Assembly: GCA_027886185.1 (NCBI GenBank)
Contig: WOAB01000040.1
Span: 11,966,001 to 12,030,000 of the forward strand
Reading direction: 5' to 3'
Length of the DNA: 64,000 nucleotides
From: Rheum nobile
Taxonomy: Eukaryota; Streptophyta; Magnoliopsida; Caryophyllales; Polygonaceae
The translations under genes and the position numbers were made by a program. The notes under the pieces were generated by a model. It ran no database searches, had not been told where the DNA came from, and was given only the letters and a program-made list of their open reading frames with translations. Every line of letters begins with the position of its first letter. Position 1 is the stretch's first letter. Shown in pieces: positions 11,471-23,383 of this stretch.

Positions 11471-13228
11471 AGAAAAATCCTGCCACTATTTTTCATCATT
11501 TTAAATTAATACGAGATTATGCATAATATATATATTGATCCACCATATCCTTGCAAATTTATCTGATGGTTAGCGCCATGGGAACATTTTTAGCACCATT
11601 GGAACATTGTTGTGGGAAATAATAGAAAATATAGTAGGGGTGGTTTTTCGTAAAATTGAATATAAAGAATATTGAAGTGTAAAAATCATATATTAAGGAT
11701 GGTTAAGTATATAATCGTTATTTTTTGTAATATATGAGTCAACATTTACTTTCTTAAAGCCTTCAAGTTTACATGCGGACTATGCAGTGGTGCATACGAT
11801 TTTGACCCACCCAAGTTTACGTAGAATTAGAATTATTATATCATTTTTAATTGAACACAAGTTCAATTTAACATATATATAAATGTGTATATTGTGGTTA
11901 ATTGATACCTACACTTTGATTAATTCTTGTGTTACTTAGCTTTATTGTTCTTTGTTTGGAAATCCAAGTATCGTTATTGTATTTCACATTAGGAAATGTG
12001 GTTAATTAATATCTATTATGTAGGTTCATTATATGAAATATTTTAAGTATTTACTTCACATAATTATGTAGTACTACTACTTATTAATCGTGATAATTTT
12101 AAACTAAAACATTACTGGAAATATGAACAGAAATAGGGTAAACGAATTTGGTGAGAACTTTTCTTAAGCAGTGAACTCGTGCACAAGTCCAGTATTGTTT
12201 GTGGAACAACGATATTTCAAAATTAATTTAAATAGTATTAAGGGACTACGTATTATGATATGTTTTAAATAATTTGTCACACTTTTATATTTCTAAATTT
12301 ACAAGGTTACTCATTTAAATGATTGTTTGGAAGCTTTGATTTTTCAGCTACTATATAATACTGAAGTAAAAACTAGCTTAGACCACTTGTCGTTTTGACA
12401 TTGTGTTACGTCATGTTTTGTCACATGTCTACTTCACTCAATTATATTTTTTTCTATTATTATATAAAAAAAAATTAGATATGATCTTGATTTCCTTTTC
12501 AATATATACTTTATTCACGTTTGATCATGATTTTCATATTAGATTGAATATATTAGGTATTTTTTGAATATTCTATTTAATCTTTTCATTTAATTAGGTA
12601 TATTTTATTCAAATTCCTTTTAATTCATTTATTTTTAGGTAGAAGACCCGATTCAATATATTACGTATGTACGAAATTTCATTGATCTTTATTAATTGAT
12701 TATTAGTAGATATTTCGTTATATTATCTTAATTTTCTTAATTTCATATATATTGTCACTAATTAGAGATTTTATTTATTTATTTAATATTTCTTTAAATC
12801 CAAAATAGATATATTTTTAATAATAAAAAGAATATCAAATATGAAACTGTACACAAGCCTCGTGCATGGCACAAGATCTAAGATAGTATGAATTTAAACC
12901 ACAATATATACATTCACCTATATGAGAATTTCCTATTCAGTTTCACATGTCACGATTGATCTAATTTAATATGATTCATTGATAACATCATTGTACATCA
13001 TTATATGAGTTCTATCTCATCAAATATGTATTATATACCCTAAGAAAACATATAATGTCATTAATTATTTATGCATATTCTTATTGTAAGTACAATTTAT
13101 AAAATATTATCAAATTAACACATCACATTTGTAAATAACATACCATTTTAGCCGAAATTAACATATTCTATTTATATATTCTCGCACCTCTAGCTACACG
13201 ATAAATATAATTGTGTATATTAAGCACT
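11471..13228. other. AT-rich intergenic stretch, no gene seen
   Basis: Long A/T runs with no frame of note. The only structured part is the possible Helitron listed separately. Confidence 0.6.
12345..12890 (+). mobile_element. Possible non-autonomous Helitron remnant
   Basis: A left part with TATATAATACTGAAGTAA and TAGCTTAGACCACTTGTC is followed, after about 500 AT-rich bases, by a small stem, CCTCGTGCATGGCACAAG (about 12,858-12,876), a few bases before a CTAAGATAGTAT end. This resembles the 3' hairpin of plant Helitrons. The canonical TC start and CTRR end followed by T were not confirmed, and no Rep/helicase is present. The call is weak. Confidence 0.25.
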
Positions 13229-14672
13229 AATCAATGACTCTTGTTTTGTGCAGATTTCGTATCGTGACACAATCCACTTTGATTGTGGAGTATGGGTCAA
13301 GGATTACACGTTGTACGTGAAAATAGAACAAGCTTTTAAGAGAATAAATCTGGATTGTATTGATGTATGAGAATATGGTTGTAAGCGTATTGATGTCTTG
13401 TTTACAAGAGACTGGCACATTCTTTATATAGAGGTCCATACTAATCCTAGAAGAGATAGGACTTACCATAAAAATAAGATAATATCATGGCTTGGAGCCT
13501 AAGATAAGAGAAATAAACAAGGTAAAAATATTTCCTTATATGGGATAAGGAATATCATAACCCATAAAATAATATATCTCCTAACGTGTAGGCCTTGACA
13601 TGTTTATTCCTTGCGAGATAAGGGCATCACAATTATGGAAACAAGATCTTCATGGACGCGTTGTTTGGTGGCTACTCCTCATGACCTCTCATGATGAAGG
13701 TCATCCTCACAATGTCATCCTTCAGCAACGATCTCGACGATCTGTGCCCTCGCGTCTGAATGCCTTTGGACTTCCCACATGGACGGTATCCAAGGACCCA
13801 AACATTACCCCTAAGGTGTTAGGCAAGCGAATCGTCTGAGCATGGGAAACACCTTTAGAGGAGCAACCTCACGACCCAGACTAGGGCAGAGCGTATCTAC
13901 TAATTGGCTCACTGGATTGGGCTGATTTTTGGATATGCTCTAGTTCACGGCCTTAACGGAAAGCTGTCCAAATTTCAGCTCCAACAGACTTCGGAGAAGA
14001 AAGATATCACATTCACAATTCTATCATTTAAGGATATTCTATCTTTAAGAGTAAATCAAGGGCATGATTGTTCTCTCAATTGGCTCGGGCATTTGGGCTG
14101 AATTTTGGATATGATGTTGTTAGTTGGCGACTTGGCGTATCTTGGACTTGTCCAAAACTCAGGCCCATTGGAGTTACGAGATGGAAGATCCGCAGATTAC
14201 AAAATTAGGGTTTGTTAATTGCTTTTCATACAAGATAAGTTTTGTGACATTTTAAGACTATAAGTAGGGCATTAGCATTTATTTTTTACGAAGATTTGAT
14301 TAATTAAATTATAGAACCTTGAGTTCCTTTAATTAACTCTAAGCTTCTAGTCTTGAGTGTTTTGTCTTGGTAAGTCATATCCAATTCAACTTATTCGGTT
14401 TAGGTGAGTCATATCCAAAACAATTGTGAAACCTAGGTGCGTAATATCCGTGGTGGATCAAAAAAACTTATTTTTGAATCTATTGGTGTGTCATATACAA
14501 TAGATCGAAATTGGCTATCCCTTTACTTATCTTGCAATTCATAAAACCAAAATTCCACAAAAGAACCCTTTTGGTCACGTTCTAGATGACGATCCAAGAG
14601 TTGTTCAACACGAGGAATTGGAGGACGACTTTCCTTGAACCAGAACAAAGATCCTTAGGCGGAAACACATCA
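13229..14672 (+). repeat. LTR-like sequence ending next to a Met-tRNA type PBS
   Basis: The segment ends ACACATCA at 14,672, immediately before TTTGGTATCAGAGC, as LTRs of copia and many gypsy elements do. An AGACTATAAGTAGGGC TATA-like box lies near 14,255. Repeated GTCATATCCAA phrases follow in the R/U5 part. The left terminus was not located, and no second LTR was found. The start given here is only the beginning of non-AT-rich sequence. Confidence 0.4.
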
Positions 14673-14674
14673 TT

Positions 14675-14686
14675 TGGTATCAGAGC
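14675..14686 (+). other. Primer binding site, initiator Met-tRNA type
   Basis: TGGTATCAGAGC is complementary to the 3' end of plant initiator tRNA-Met. The short leader after it (to about 15,250) contains no gag and ends where the Tat copy A sequence begins. Confidence 0.7.
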
Positions 14687-14807
14687 TTGATCAAGGTAAA
14701 TGTCTAAAATGCTCATCTTAATTTCACACTTTTGAGATTGTGTGTTCGAGACCCTTGCCGTTTTTAAAATAACAAAGCTCTCGGACGAAAACAATCCCAA
14801 AATGCAC

Positions 14808-14885
14808 ATGAATAGTACCCCGGATGAACAGTACCCGTGGATGAACAGTACCCCCGGATGAACAGTAACCGCGACCGCAACACTG
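14808..14885 (+). repeat. Short tandem repeat around GATGAACAGTACCC
   Basis: Four imperfect copies of a unit of about 17 bases (GGATGAACAGTACCCC and variants) lie in the leader after the PBS. They are followed by several CCGCGACCGCGG-like near-palindromes up to about 15,030. Confidence 0.8.
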
Positions 14886-15254
14886 TTCACCGCGCCCGCG
14901 GAAAAGTTCCTGGAGTCGTCGCTGTCTTGCATTTCCGCGATCGCGGCTTTGGCTTCCACGACCGTGGATTCTTCACTGTTTCTCTTCTTCACCTCGTATG
15001 GTTCCGCGACCGCGGCAGTGATTCTTGCGCCCACGGAAAACCTTCTGTAGCTTCTCTTCAGCTCCTTCTTCGGTCTTATCATGTGGCTTTCTTCTCCATC
15101 TTCTTATGTCTTTAATTAAGCTGTTGAAACCACCAAATCAACATTCCTTCTCCTCAACTCCATTCTCCTACATAATGCTCTAAACACATCCAAATGGCAC
15201 CCAAAACTCCGATAACAACTCCTAGTTAAACCCTACAAAGTAGCGCTGATCAGC

Positions 15255-15903
15255 GACCTTTCTCCCATCGACTGTATGGATGAAGCTGCCGTTGGTGCTT
15301 GGAAAGTAAGTAGTAGGGGATTTTACCTTCGAGCTTTTTCTTCTCTATTTTTTTTTAGAAACTGATTACAAGTCGTGTGAAATGTAGGCCTTTCAGTACT
15401 CAATGGTCGCCTTTTCTACTATTCAAGAACTGAGTGATAGGTCCGACAGGAGAATTGCACAGGTGGAGAGTCAGGCAAAGGCTACCAAGGATCGTGTGAT
15501 GGCCGTCGAGAAAGAGCTGATGTCGATCAAGGAGGAACTTCAATCTCAAGTCGAGGAAGCTGAGAAGCATCGTGAGAAAGATGCTCGGAGCACAGGCGAC
15601 GTAAGGACTTATTATTGTTTGAAGTCTCATATTGAGATGATGGATGAGTTTGTCACTGGTACTCATATTGATTGGGATGTCGAAAGGGAGAGAGCCAATC
15701 TAGACCTCTTGTACCCTGATGGCAATACTGGTGATGAGCTCTTCAAATTGGTCGGCTTAGGAGGAGGAAAGGATGACCAAAAGGACGAGGCTGATTCTGA
15801 AGTAGTTGTGGAGGTTGAAGATGTGCCGAAGGTTCTCCTTGAGGTGACGAATGATAAGGAAGTTGATCCTGTGCAAACCAATGAGAAATCGGATGAATCT
15901 TAG
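15255..15903 (+). pseudogene. 3' exons of the antisense gene of Tat copy A
   Basis: This gene lies opposite to the element's gag-pol. The end of an exon (reading MDEAAVGAWK, to 15,305) is followed by a GTAAGT donor, an intron of 82 bases ending TGTAG at 15,387, and a last exon, 15,388-15,903. That exon begins AFQYSMVAFSTIQELSD and stops at 15,901. The protein is a charged coiled coil with an acidic tail (EVVVEVEDVPKVLLEV). Upstream exons are gone, so it is a fragment. The splice sites and phase are the same as in copy B (26,850/26,922). Confidence 0.75.
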
Positions 15904-16416
15904 TATGTGTGAAGACTGTGTGTATTTTAAAACATTCTGACTTTTTAGGTACTTTTATCGCAACATGTTGTGCCCTATTGTGGAGATGGGATAGACAATG
16001 TTTTGGCGACCCGTCCACCATCGTGGGTCGCGTATTTTGTAAGTGTTTTAGTACTTGCTACGTACCTTGTATTTGTGTGTTTTTTGCAGGTGGATTTGTC
16101 GATCGCGCAGTGGCCGTGACGCAAAATGTTTGGTCATAGCGACCTATAATCGTAAATGTTAATGTGGCATGCTCTGTGTGTCCAGGGAAGAGTAGTTTGT
16201 AATGTATGGTAAAGACGAGTACCTTGGATAAGACAAGTCTTGAAAAATAGAACATTTTGTTTTGTTTCCTCTATTCCATGTGTATCGATCGATATGTATG
16301 TCGTAAGCGTTGTTTTGTACGTAGTAAGGATATCCTTTTGAATTTGAGTGTCAAGTTTGTCTTCGAGGCTTCTTGTTCCTGTTCAGATTGCGTTAAGAGT
16401 GCAAAAAAATGAAGGT
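15904..16416. other. Spacer between antisense gene and pol of Tat copy A
   Basis: Non-coding. It matches 27,459-28,117 of copy B in order and wording, for example ATGGGATAGACAATGTTTTGG and a GTGTATCGATCGAT-like phrase. Converging transcripts from pol and the antisense gene would end here. Confidence 0.6.
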
Positions 16417-19400
16417 TTAGAAATGATACAACTTTAAGTGGGTCGCGTTCCAACTTCTAGGGATCGGCTGTCCATCCTTTGTTTCTAGTCGATATGCCCC
16501 TTGTCTGACGACTTATTTGATGAGGTAAGGTCCTTCCCATTGGGGTGCTAGCTTCCCGTCGGTTGGATCTCTAGTGTTCTGGAACGTTTTCCTTAGGACC
16601 CAGTCTTCTAACCTGAAGATTTTAGCTCGGACGTTCTTGTTATAGCTCCGGGCGACTTGTTGCTGGTATTGGACCATTTGGATTCTGGCTTTCTCTCTGG
16701 TCTTGTTTATGGTGTCGATATTGTGAGCTAATTCGACGTCGTTTTGTTCAGGGGTTTGGAGTCCATATCTGGCAGTTGGGACGAGTAACTCAGTGGGGAG
16801 GACCGCTTCGCTCCCATAAACTAGCAAGAATGGACTCTGTCCTGTTGCATTTTTTGGCGTCGTCCTGTCTGACCATAGTATCAAGGCGAGCTCGTCGGCC
16901 CACTTGCCTTTTTCCCCTGTGAGGCATTTTTTGAGGTTGTTGATGATGATTTTATTGCTGGATTCTGCTTGACCGTTGGATTGTGGATATCTCGGCGTGG
17001 ACGTGACTAGTGTGATGTTCCACTGTTTACAGAAGGATCGCGTCTTGCTGCCGATGAATTGGGAGCCATTGTCGTATACGATTTCTGAAGGGACGCCAAA
17101 TCTGCATAGAATTTTACATTTTATGAATGAGATGACGTGTTTTTCTTTTAGATCTCGGTATGCTTCGGCTTCTATCCATTTAGAGAAATAATCGGTCATG
17201 GCCAAGAAGAAAATGCGTTGTCCTGATACTGGTGGTAGTTTCCCGACGATGTCCATCCCTCATCGTATGAAAGGCCAAGGTGCTAGAGTTGGGTGAAGCA
17301 TCTCTAATGGCTGGTGAGTGACAAGAGCATGCCTTTGGCAGGTGTTGCATTTTTTGACGTAGTCGATCGCGTCCCTGTTCATTGTAGGCCAATAGTAGCC
17401 CGTCCTAAGAGCTTTGCCAGACATGCTGCGTCCTCCGGTATGATTTCCATACTCTCCGTCGTATAAGGATTGTAGGACGCGTTGTACTTCGACTTTTTTG
17501 AGGCATCGTAGATATAAGCTTGTGACAGATCGTTTGAATAGAATATTATCTGTTAGATCAAAAGTTACGGCTCGTACCTTAAGTCTTTTGGCTTCTGCCT
17601 TGTCTGTTGGGAGTATTCTGTCTTTGAGCCATTTGATGTAAGGCGTGGTCCAATCGTCTTGATCGCCCACCAAGTCTTCTTCTGTATGGTCGCCTACCTC
17701 TGCTGAGACGACTTCTTCTAAGGGTAATTCGCTCATCGTCTGAATATCGTCTGGATTAGCTATTTTGGAGATTTTGGGGACGGCATGTGTGGTGATATGT
17801 GCCAACGGGATGTTTTAGAAGTCGTTAGGATGTAGGGCGGAGCCAAGATTTGCTAGAGCGTCGGCTTGTGTGTTGAGGTCACGTGGGACTTATCGGATGG
17901 TGAAGTTCTGGAATTTGCTTGCCAGTTTTTTGACGATATCCAGATATGCCATCATCCTGTCATCTTTAGCAGCGTACGAACCTTGCACTTGGTTGATGAT
18001 TAGGAGAGAATTGCATGTCACCTCTATGCTTAATATTGCGATATCGTGCGCGAGTGTTAACCCAAATACGAGGGCTTCATATTTTGCTTCATTGTTGGTC
18101 GCATCCCACTCACATCTCACAGCTTGGGCTATATGATCCCCTTGTGGTGATTTTAGTATGACACCTAGGCCGACTCTTCTTACGTTCGACGCTCCATCTG
18201 TATGGAGTTGTCATGTGCCCCTGTCTTCTTCAACTTTCAGTTGTTCAACCTCCTTTGTGGCTTCTTGTTCCAGTGTCGGGCTAAAATTGGCCACAAAGTT
18301 GGCTAAAGCTTGAGATTTGATCGCTGTCCTTGGCTCGTACTCAATGTCGAATCCGCTGAGGTGTATGGCCCACTTAGCCATTCGTTCTGTAAATTCTGGT
18401 TTCCTCGTGACTGCTTTCATGGGATGGTTAGTTCTCACAAGAATAGCATGTGATTCGAAATAGGGTCTTAACTTGTTCAAGGCCATAACTAATGCCAAGA
18501 CTAATTTTTCAAGTGACGTGTACCTTGTCTCGACAGGAAGTAGGGAGCGACTTACATAGTAGACCGGTGATTGTTTACCGTCTTCCTCTCTTGTTAGGAC
18601 TGCACTGACGGCTAATTTTGATACGGCTAGATACAGTGGTAATGGCTCGTTGTCTTTTGGTTTAGCTAGTAGGAGTGGACTCGCCAGATATGTCTTTAAA
18701 TCTTGGAAGGCTTGTTCGTGTGCTGTTGTCCAGTCGAATGACTTGTTCTTTTTTAGGGCTTTGTAGAAGAGCTTGCATTTATCCGAGGACTTTGATATGA
18801 ATCTGTTTAATGCCTCTATTCGTCCTATCAACTTATGGACGTCCTTGACACATCGGGGGGACCTAAGGTTGACGATAGCCTTGATCTGGTCTGGACTGGC
18901 TTCGATCCCTCTTTGTGTCACCATGTACCCTAAAATTTTTCCTGAAGACACTCCGAAAGAGCATTTAGTCGGGTTTAGTTTTATGTTATATCTTTTCAAT
19001 ACCTCAAATGCTTCTTTCAAGTGTTTGATGTGGTCCCTTGTCGCTTTGGACTTAACGAGCATGTCGTCGATGTAAACTTCCATGGTATCTCCAATCTGTT
19101 CTTTGAACATTTTGTTCACCAACCTTTGGTATGTGGCCCCTGCATTTTTTAGTCCAAAAGGCATTATTTTGTAGCAATACGTACCTTGGCTTGTTATGAA
19201 GGCTGTCTTTTCTTGGTCGTCGGGGTCCATGAGAATTTGGTTGTATCCACTGAATGCGTCCATGAACGTCAGCATTTCGTGTCCGGCGGTTGCGTCAACC
19301 ATGGAGTCGATATGTGGTAATGGGAAGGAATCTTTTGGACAGGCCTTGTTTAGGTCTGTGAAGTCGATGCATACTCTCCATTTCACATTCTTCTTTTGGA

Positions 19401-19860
19401 CCAGGACAACGTTTGCTAACCAGTCGGGGTACTTGACTTCTCTTATCTTACTTGTCTCGAGTAGATTTTTTACCTCGTCGTCCATAATTTTGTTATGCTC
19501 TGGTGCGAACTTTCTCCTTTTTTGCTTGACTGGGGGATATGTAGGATCTACATTCAATTTGTGAGTAATAATATCTGGGGAGATCCCCGCCATGTCTTCG
19601 TGTGACCAAGCAAAACAATCAGAGTTGGATCGTAAAAAGGAAATTAAATCTGCTCTGGTCAAATCGTTTAGATCTGATCCGACCTTTACCGTTTGTGTTG
19701 GCTTTGAAGGATCCAGCACAATCTCGTCGAGTTGTTCCATCTCTGGTTCAATGTATCACGTGGTTCCTTCGCCATACTGTGATTGCTATGCAGAAGGTTT
19801 GTCGACTGCCCCTTTCATTGAAGTGACGTAGCACTCCTTAGCAGCCCGTTGGTCACCTCT
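16417..19860 (-). pseudogene. pol pseudogene of Tat copy A (RT, two RNases H, integrase)
   Basis: The largest open piece (19,740-18,211) holds RT, with CIDFTDLNKACPKDSFPLP, MPFGLKNAGATYQ and catalytic YIDD near residue 220. RNase H follows (SAVLTREEDGKQSPVYYVSR). After a stop at 18,211, where Trp is expected, comes the extra archaeal-type RNase H (LHTDGAS, then WDATNNEAKYEAL). Integrase follows with the CNTCQR finger, DYFSKWIEAEA, DNGSQF and YPQSNGQAES. It ends SWNATHLKLYHF with a TAA at 16,417. Further stops at 17,887, 17,814, 17,257 and 16,513 lie at conserved Gln, His, Trp and Glu positions. Confidence 0.88.
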
Positions 19861-19866
19861 TATTTC

Positions 19867-20775
19867 TTATACCCCCACTTTGTAGGGAATTTTATTTTCT
19901 GGTGGTAAGTGGAAGGTATAGCTTTCATGGCGTGGATCCAGGCTCTGCCAAGGATTGTATGGAGATGGGCAGTCGAGTATTAAAAACTTTAGTTGTTGAT
20001 TGACTCCATCAGCGTACGTTGTCAACACGATCTCGCCTTGGGTATATTTAACTTCACCGTTGAATCCGACCAGCGGGGTGGAGTTTCTAGTAAAATCGTC
20101 CTCGCTTAAACCCATACCATTTAAGGCGTCTAGTGTCAAAAGGTTAGTGGAGCTACCTGTGTCGATTAGAACACGACGGATAAGGCAATTGCTAATTGAG
20201 AGAGAAATTACCAAACCGTCGTGGTGGTCGCCTAACTCTTGGGCTTCTGAGTCGTCGAAGGTAATGGCGGGAGCGTCTGAGGTTTGCAATCAACTTGTCT
20301 CCGTCCGAATTGGCTTGTCGCCTTTGCTTTCTCGGGCATGTCTTTTGGCGGCCGAGTATGTGTTTCCACACACGTCTGACCCTCCTGAAATAATGTTAAC
20401 AATTTTAGTGGGAACCGGAGAAGATGGTTTGTCAAATGTTACCTGGTCCCTTCGATCGAGGGTTGTTTTGGTCCCTTCGATCGAGGGTCGTTTTGGCTCT
20501 GTCGGAGATGAAATCGCGTAATAGACCATGCACGAGGAGCCTCGCGACTTCCTTGCAAAGGGCTATGCATTCGTCCGTTGAATGTTTGTTGTCTCCGTGG
20601 AACTCGCACCACCGGTTCATGTCCTTCTTGACGTCTGGTTTGTCACTCTTCTGAGGCCACCTTACTTCCTTTCCATATTTGTCAAAACTCTTTACGAGCT
20701 CCGATACGGAGATGTTGAAGTTGTAAGAGTGAAGCTTCGGAGGGAGAGCGGGGTTGTTTCTCCAATCCCATCCTA
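19867..20775 (-). pseudogene. gag C-terminus and aspartic protease of Tat copy A
   Basis: The gag tail contains WCEFHGDNKHSTDECIAL, a Cys/His cluster typical of Tat gags. Protease follows, with VLIDTGSSTNLLTLDAL (a canonical DTG). Relative to copy B (AILGRPWIHAMK), a short deletion near 19,945 shifts the frame just after the protease. Upstream gag is missing at 20,775. Confidence 0.8.
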
Positions 20776-22877
20776 AGACCCTAGACAAATCATTTCCAGT
20801 GCCCAAAGGAAGAACATCTACAAGTGGAGGTGACTCAAATTTAAACTTGCATGCAAACTACAATGTTCTTTGTTTATGGCTCAAATGATGACTTCTAACT
20901 TATCACGAGATACTAATAATATCCATATGTTTCTACTGGTTATGAATTATGCCTTTATCTTTGTTTTTTGGTACTAGGAATATTGCTTTTTCGAACCATA
21001 GGATAATGTTACAATACCGCAAAATAATGTAGGTTGTATCATCATTTCCGCTCGAGTTCCAATTGTTGAGTAGAGTTCAAATAGTAGAAGTAGTGTTTAG
21101 CTCCCATCTTGTCATATACTGAGAATTATCGTGTCAACCCATAGACAAATTACCCATTAGTAAAATAACTAAGCAGAGAGAATTATCTTGTCATGGACTG
21201 AGAATTATCCTGTCAACCTATTTTGATATTATTTAAAATCTTATATGTCATGTCACTGACTAACAATTTTCCCATCGATCTAAGAAAAAAATATTAGTAC
21301 ATTGATATTTTTTCTAATTTCATTCAAGAAAATACACATAGGCGGTCTTGTGTTCTCATTCAGGAACATACACATAGGCGGTCTTGCGTTTGAAAGGTTA
21401 GTTGTCGTGACATTTCAAAATAATGTCAATTAAGCTTGACGGAAAAAATTCCACTCGTTGACAATAATTTTAAGATTGAATCAGTCATGATCTTTTAAAT
21501 TCAAAGAAAATAATGTGATTGACCTTCAATTAAGGTTGACAAGAAAATTATCACTTGCTGACAGGATTTTTAAGACTGAAAGCTTCAAGTGATTCAGTAG
21601 CTTCAAGTGATTCAGTTGATAGAAAATTTCTCATTCGTCGACAAGAAAATTAAGATTGAAAGGGTCAAGTAATTTAGTCGTGACGATACAAAATAGTGTC
21701 ACTGAAATTCAATTAAGTTTGACGGAAAAAGTCTCACTCGTCATTGGCGGTAATTTTAAGGTTGAATCACTTGAAACTTTCAGTCTTAATATCCTGTCGT
21801 CAAGTGAAAATTTTCCGGTCAACCTTAATTGAATGTCAATGACATTATTTTCTTTGAAACTTCCAGTCTTAAGTATCATGTCAACAAGTGATAAGTTTCT
21901 TGTCAATGAACTTGGATGTGGTGATATGACATATGTGAAGGTTCATAAGTGTTTGATCATCTGGGTTATGTGGTATATCTAGTTTACATGTGAATCACAA
22001 ATTAGGTGCTCCAATTCACATATATTCCTTGATCATATCTCCAATGAAATTATACACACAGTTAAACTATAAGATATCACATATAACTTGTTTCGATCGG
22101 GTTATAGCAATAGGAATTTCGAGTGTATTTATCACATCATACTAATAAGAGAAATATTACAAATAACAACTGAGAAATATCTTACAAGCATTAAAAAAAA
22201 CGTGATCATGAGGTAGCTTATAAATGGCATTTTGGCTTTACCAAATAGACTCCAAGTACCCCAAAAAACATAATCCATATCCACTTTCAACCTTAACATA
22301 TGTCATATGACCACATCCAAGTTCATTGACATGAAAATTCTCACTTGTTGACATGATAATTTTTCTGTCAACATAAGCAAACCAAGTTATTATTACTGAA
22401 ATTTTTTCTAATTCATTTCACTGAAATTTTATGTTTCAAGTTTGTAATTATTTTTAGCGAAATAGTTTTGATGACATGATAGTTCTTAATATATGACAGG
22501 ATAATTCTTTCTGTTTAATTAATTACTTCATTAATGAGTGATTACAACATTAAAGCAAAGCTTCTTGCGAAAATCTGAAGGTGTAAACAACGGATCATCA
22601 GGTTTCACCTTGATTTTAGCCTTACACTCATATTCAAATTTCGCAGTTGACATGTTATTCACATTCCAAATTGGACACATAGACCTTCAATTAAGGCTAA
22701 CAATAAAATTCTCACTTGGTGACAGGATTTTTAAGATTAAAAGTTTTAAGTGGTTCAGTTGACAGGAAAATTCTCATTCGTTGATAGGAAATATAAGATT
22801 GAAAGGTTCAAGTAATTTAATCGTGACGTTACAATCACATCAGTAACAAATTATATCAACTTTTGGTACAACACCCA
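20776..22877. other. AT-rich, intron-like stretch with dispersed 75-bp units
   Basis: No gene is recognised. The region is dominated by diverged copies, in both orientations, of a unit built around GTTGACAGGAAAATTCTCA and TTTTTAAGACTGAAAG. Further copies occur at 22,683-22,830 and 24,220-24,310, around the DUF455-type exon half. Confidence 0.55.
21510..21850. repeat. Imperfect inverted repeat, arms about 75 bp
   Basis: The left arm (about 21,523-21,600: CAATTAAGGTTGACAAGAAA ... AAGACTGAAAG ... CAAGTGATTC) is matched in reverse complement at about 21,765-21,840 (GAATCACTTGAAACTTTCAG ... TCAACCTTAATTG). The match is near-complete but imperfect. Confidence 0.7.
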
Positions 22878-23383
22878 TGTTTTGGGGCAAAAAGATCGAA
22901 CCGACCTGAATCGCTTTAAGAAGAGCAACTAGACAATGACAGTATTGATTATATCTGAATGATCCAAATCAAGCAAATAACCAAACGAAAATAAGGTTAA
23001 ACAGATGCAAAGACTAGCTTATCTCCCTTGAATAAGAGACTGGTCGAATCGAATGATCTAATCGTCGGTCGCTTCAAGATTGAAATGAATAATCAAACTT
23101 AGAGAACAATTGTAACAGAGCGAGAGAGTTGCAAATGATAGCTTGTATTAGTGGTAATAATCGTGTGTTTACAAGAGAAGGATTAACCCCTTTTATACAT
23201 AATTTACAAGACTCAACTAATCTATCCGTTGACGTCCGAGTTTTCAGGGATTCGTCAGGTTGTCGCTCCATCCGTCCGATATTCTCTCAACTGTCTCAAC
23301 GTTCTTTTTCTCCAGATCTTGGCCCAACTCGTTTGCTTATCTAGGCCGGCTTGATGGACAACCAATAATTTCTGAGCCCAACA
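22878..23383 (-). repeat. Solo LTR of the Tat B family, ACCCA duplication
   Basis: It starts TGTTTTGGGGCAAAAAGATC and ends GAGCCCAACA. It is flanked by perfect ACCCA copies at 22,873-22,877 and 23,384-23,388. Start and end match the LTRs of element B with substitutions. A minus-strand TATA-like box (ATGTATAAAAGG) lies at about 23,189-23,200. No internal sequence remains. Confidence 0.92.

Larger units (their letters stand above)
15255..20775 (-). mobile_element. Tat-lineage gypsy element, copy A (fragment, both LTRs missing)
   Basis: In minus-strand order the parts are the gag 3' part, protease, RT, RNase H, a second archaeal-type RNase H and integrase, then an antisense gene. This is the Tat/Ogre layout. 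Comparison with copy B shows that homology stops at about 20,770 inside gag and at about 15,255 inside exon 3 of the antisense gene. Neither LTR is present, so both ends are truncations rather than termini. Many stops make it inactive. Confidence 0.85.
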
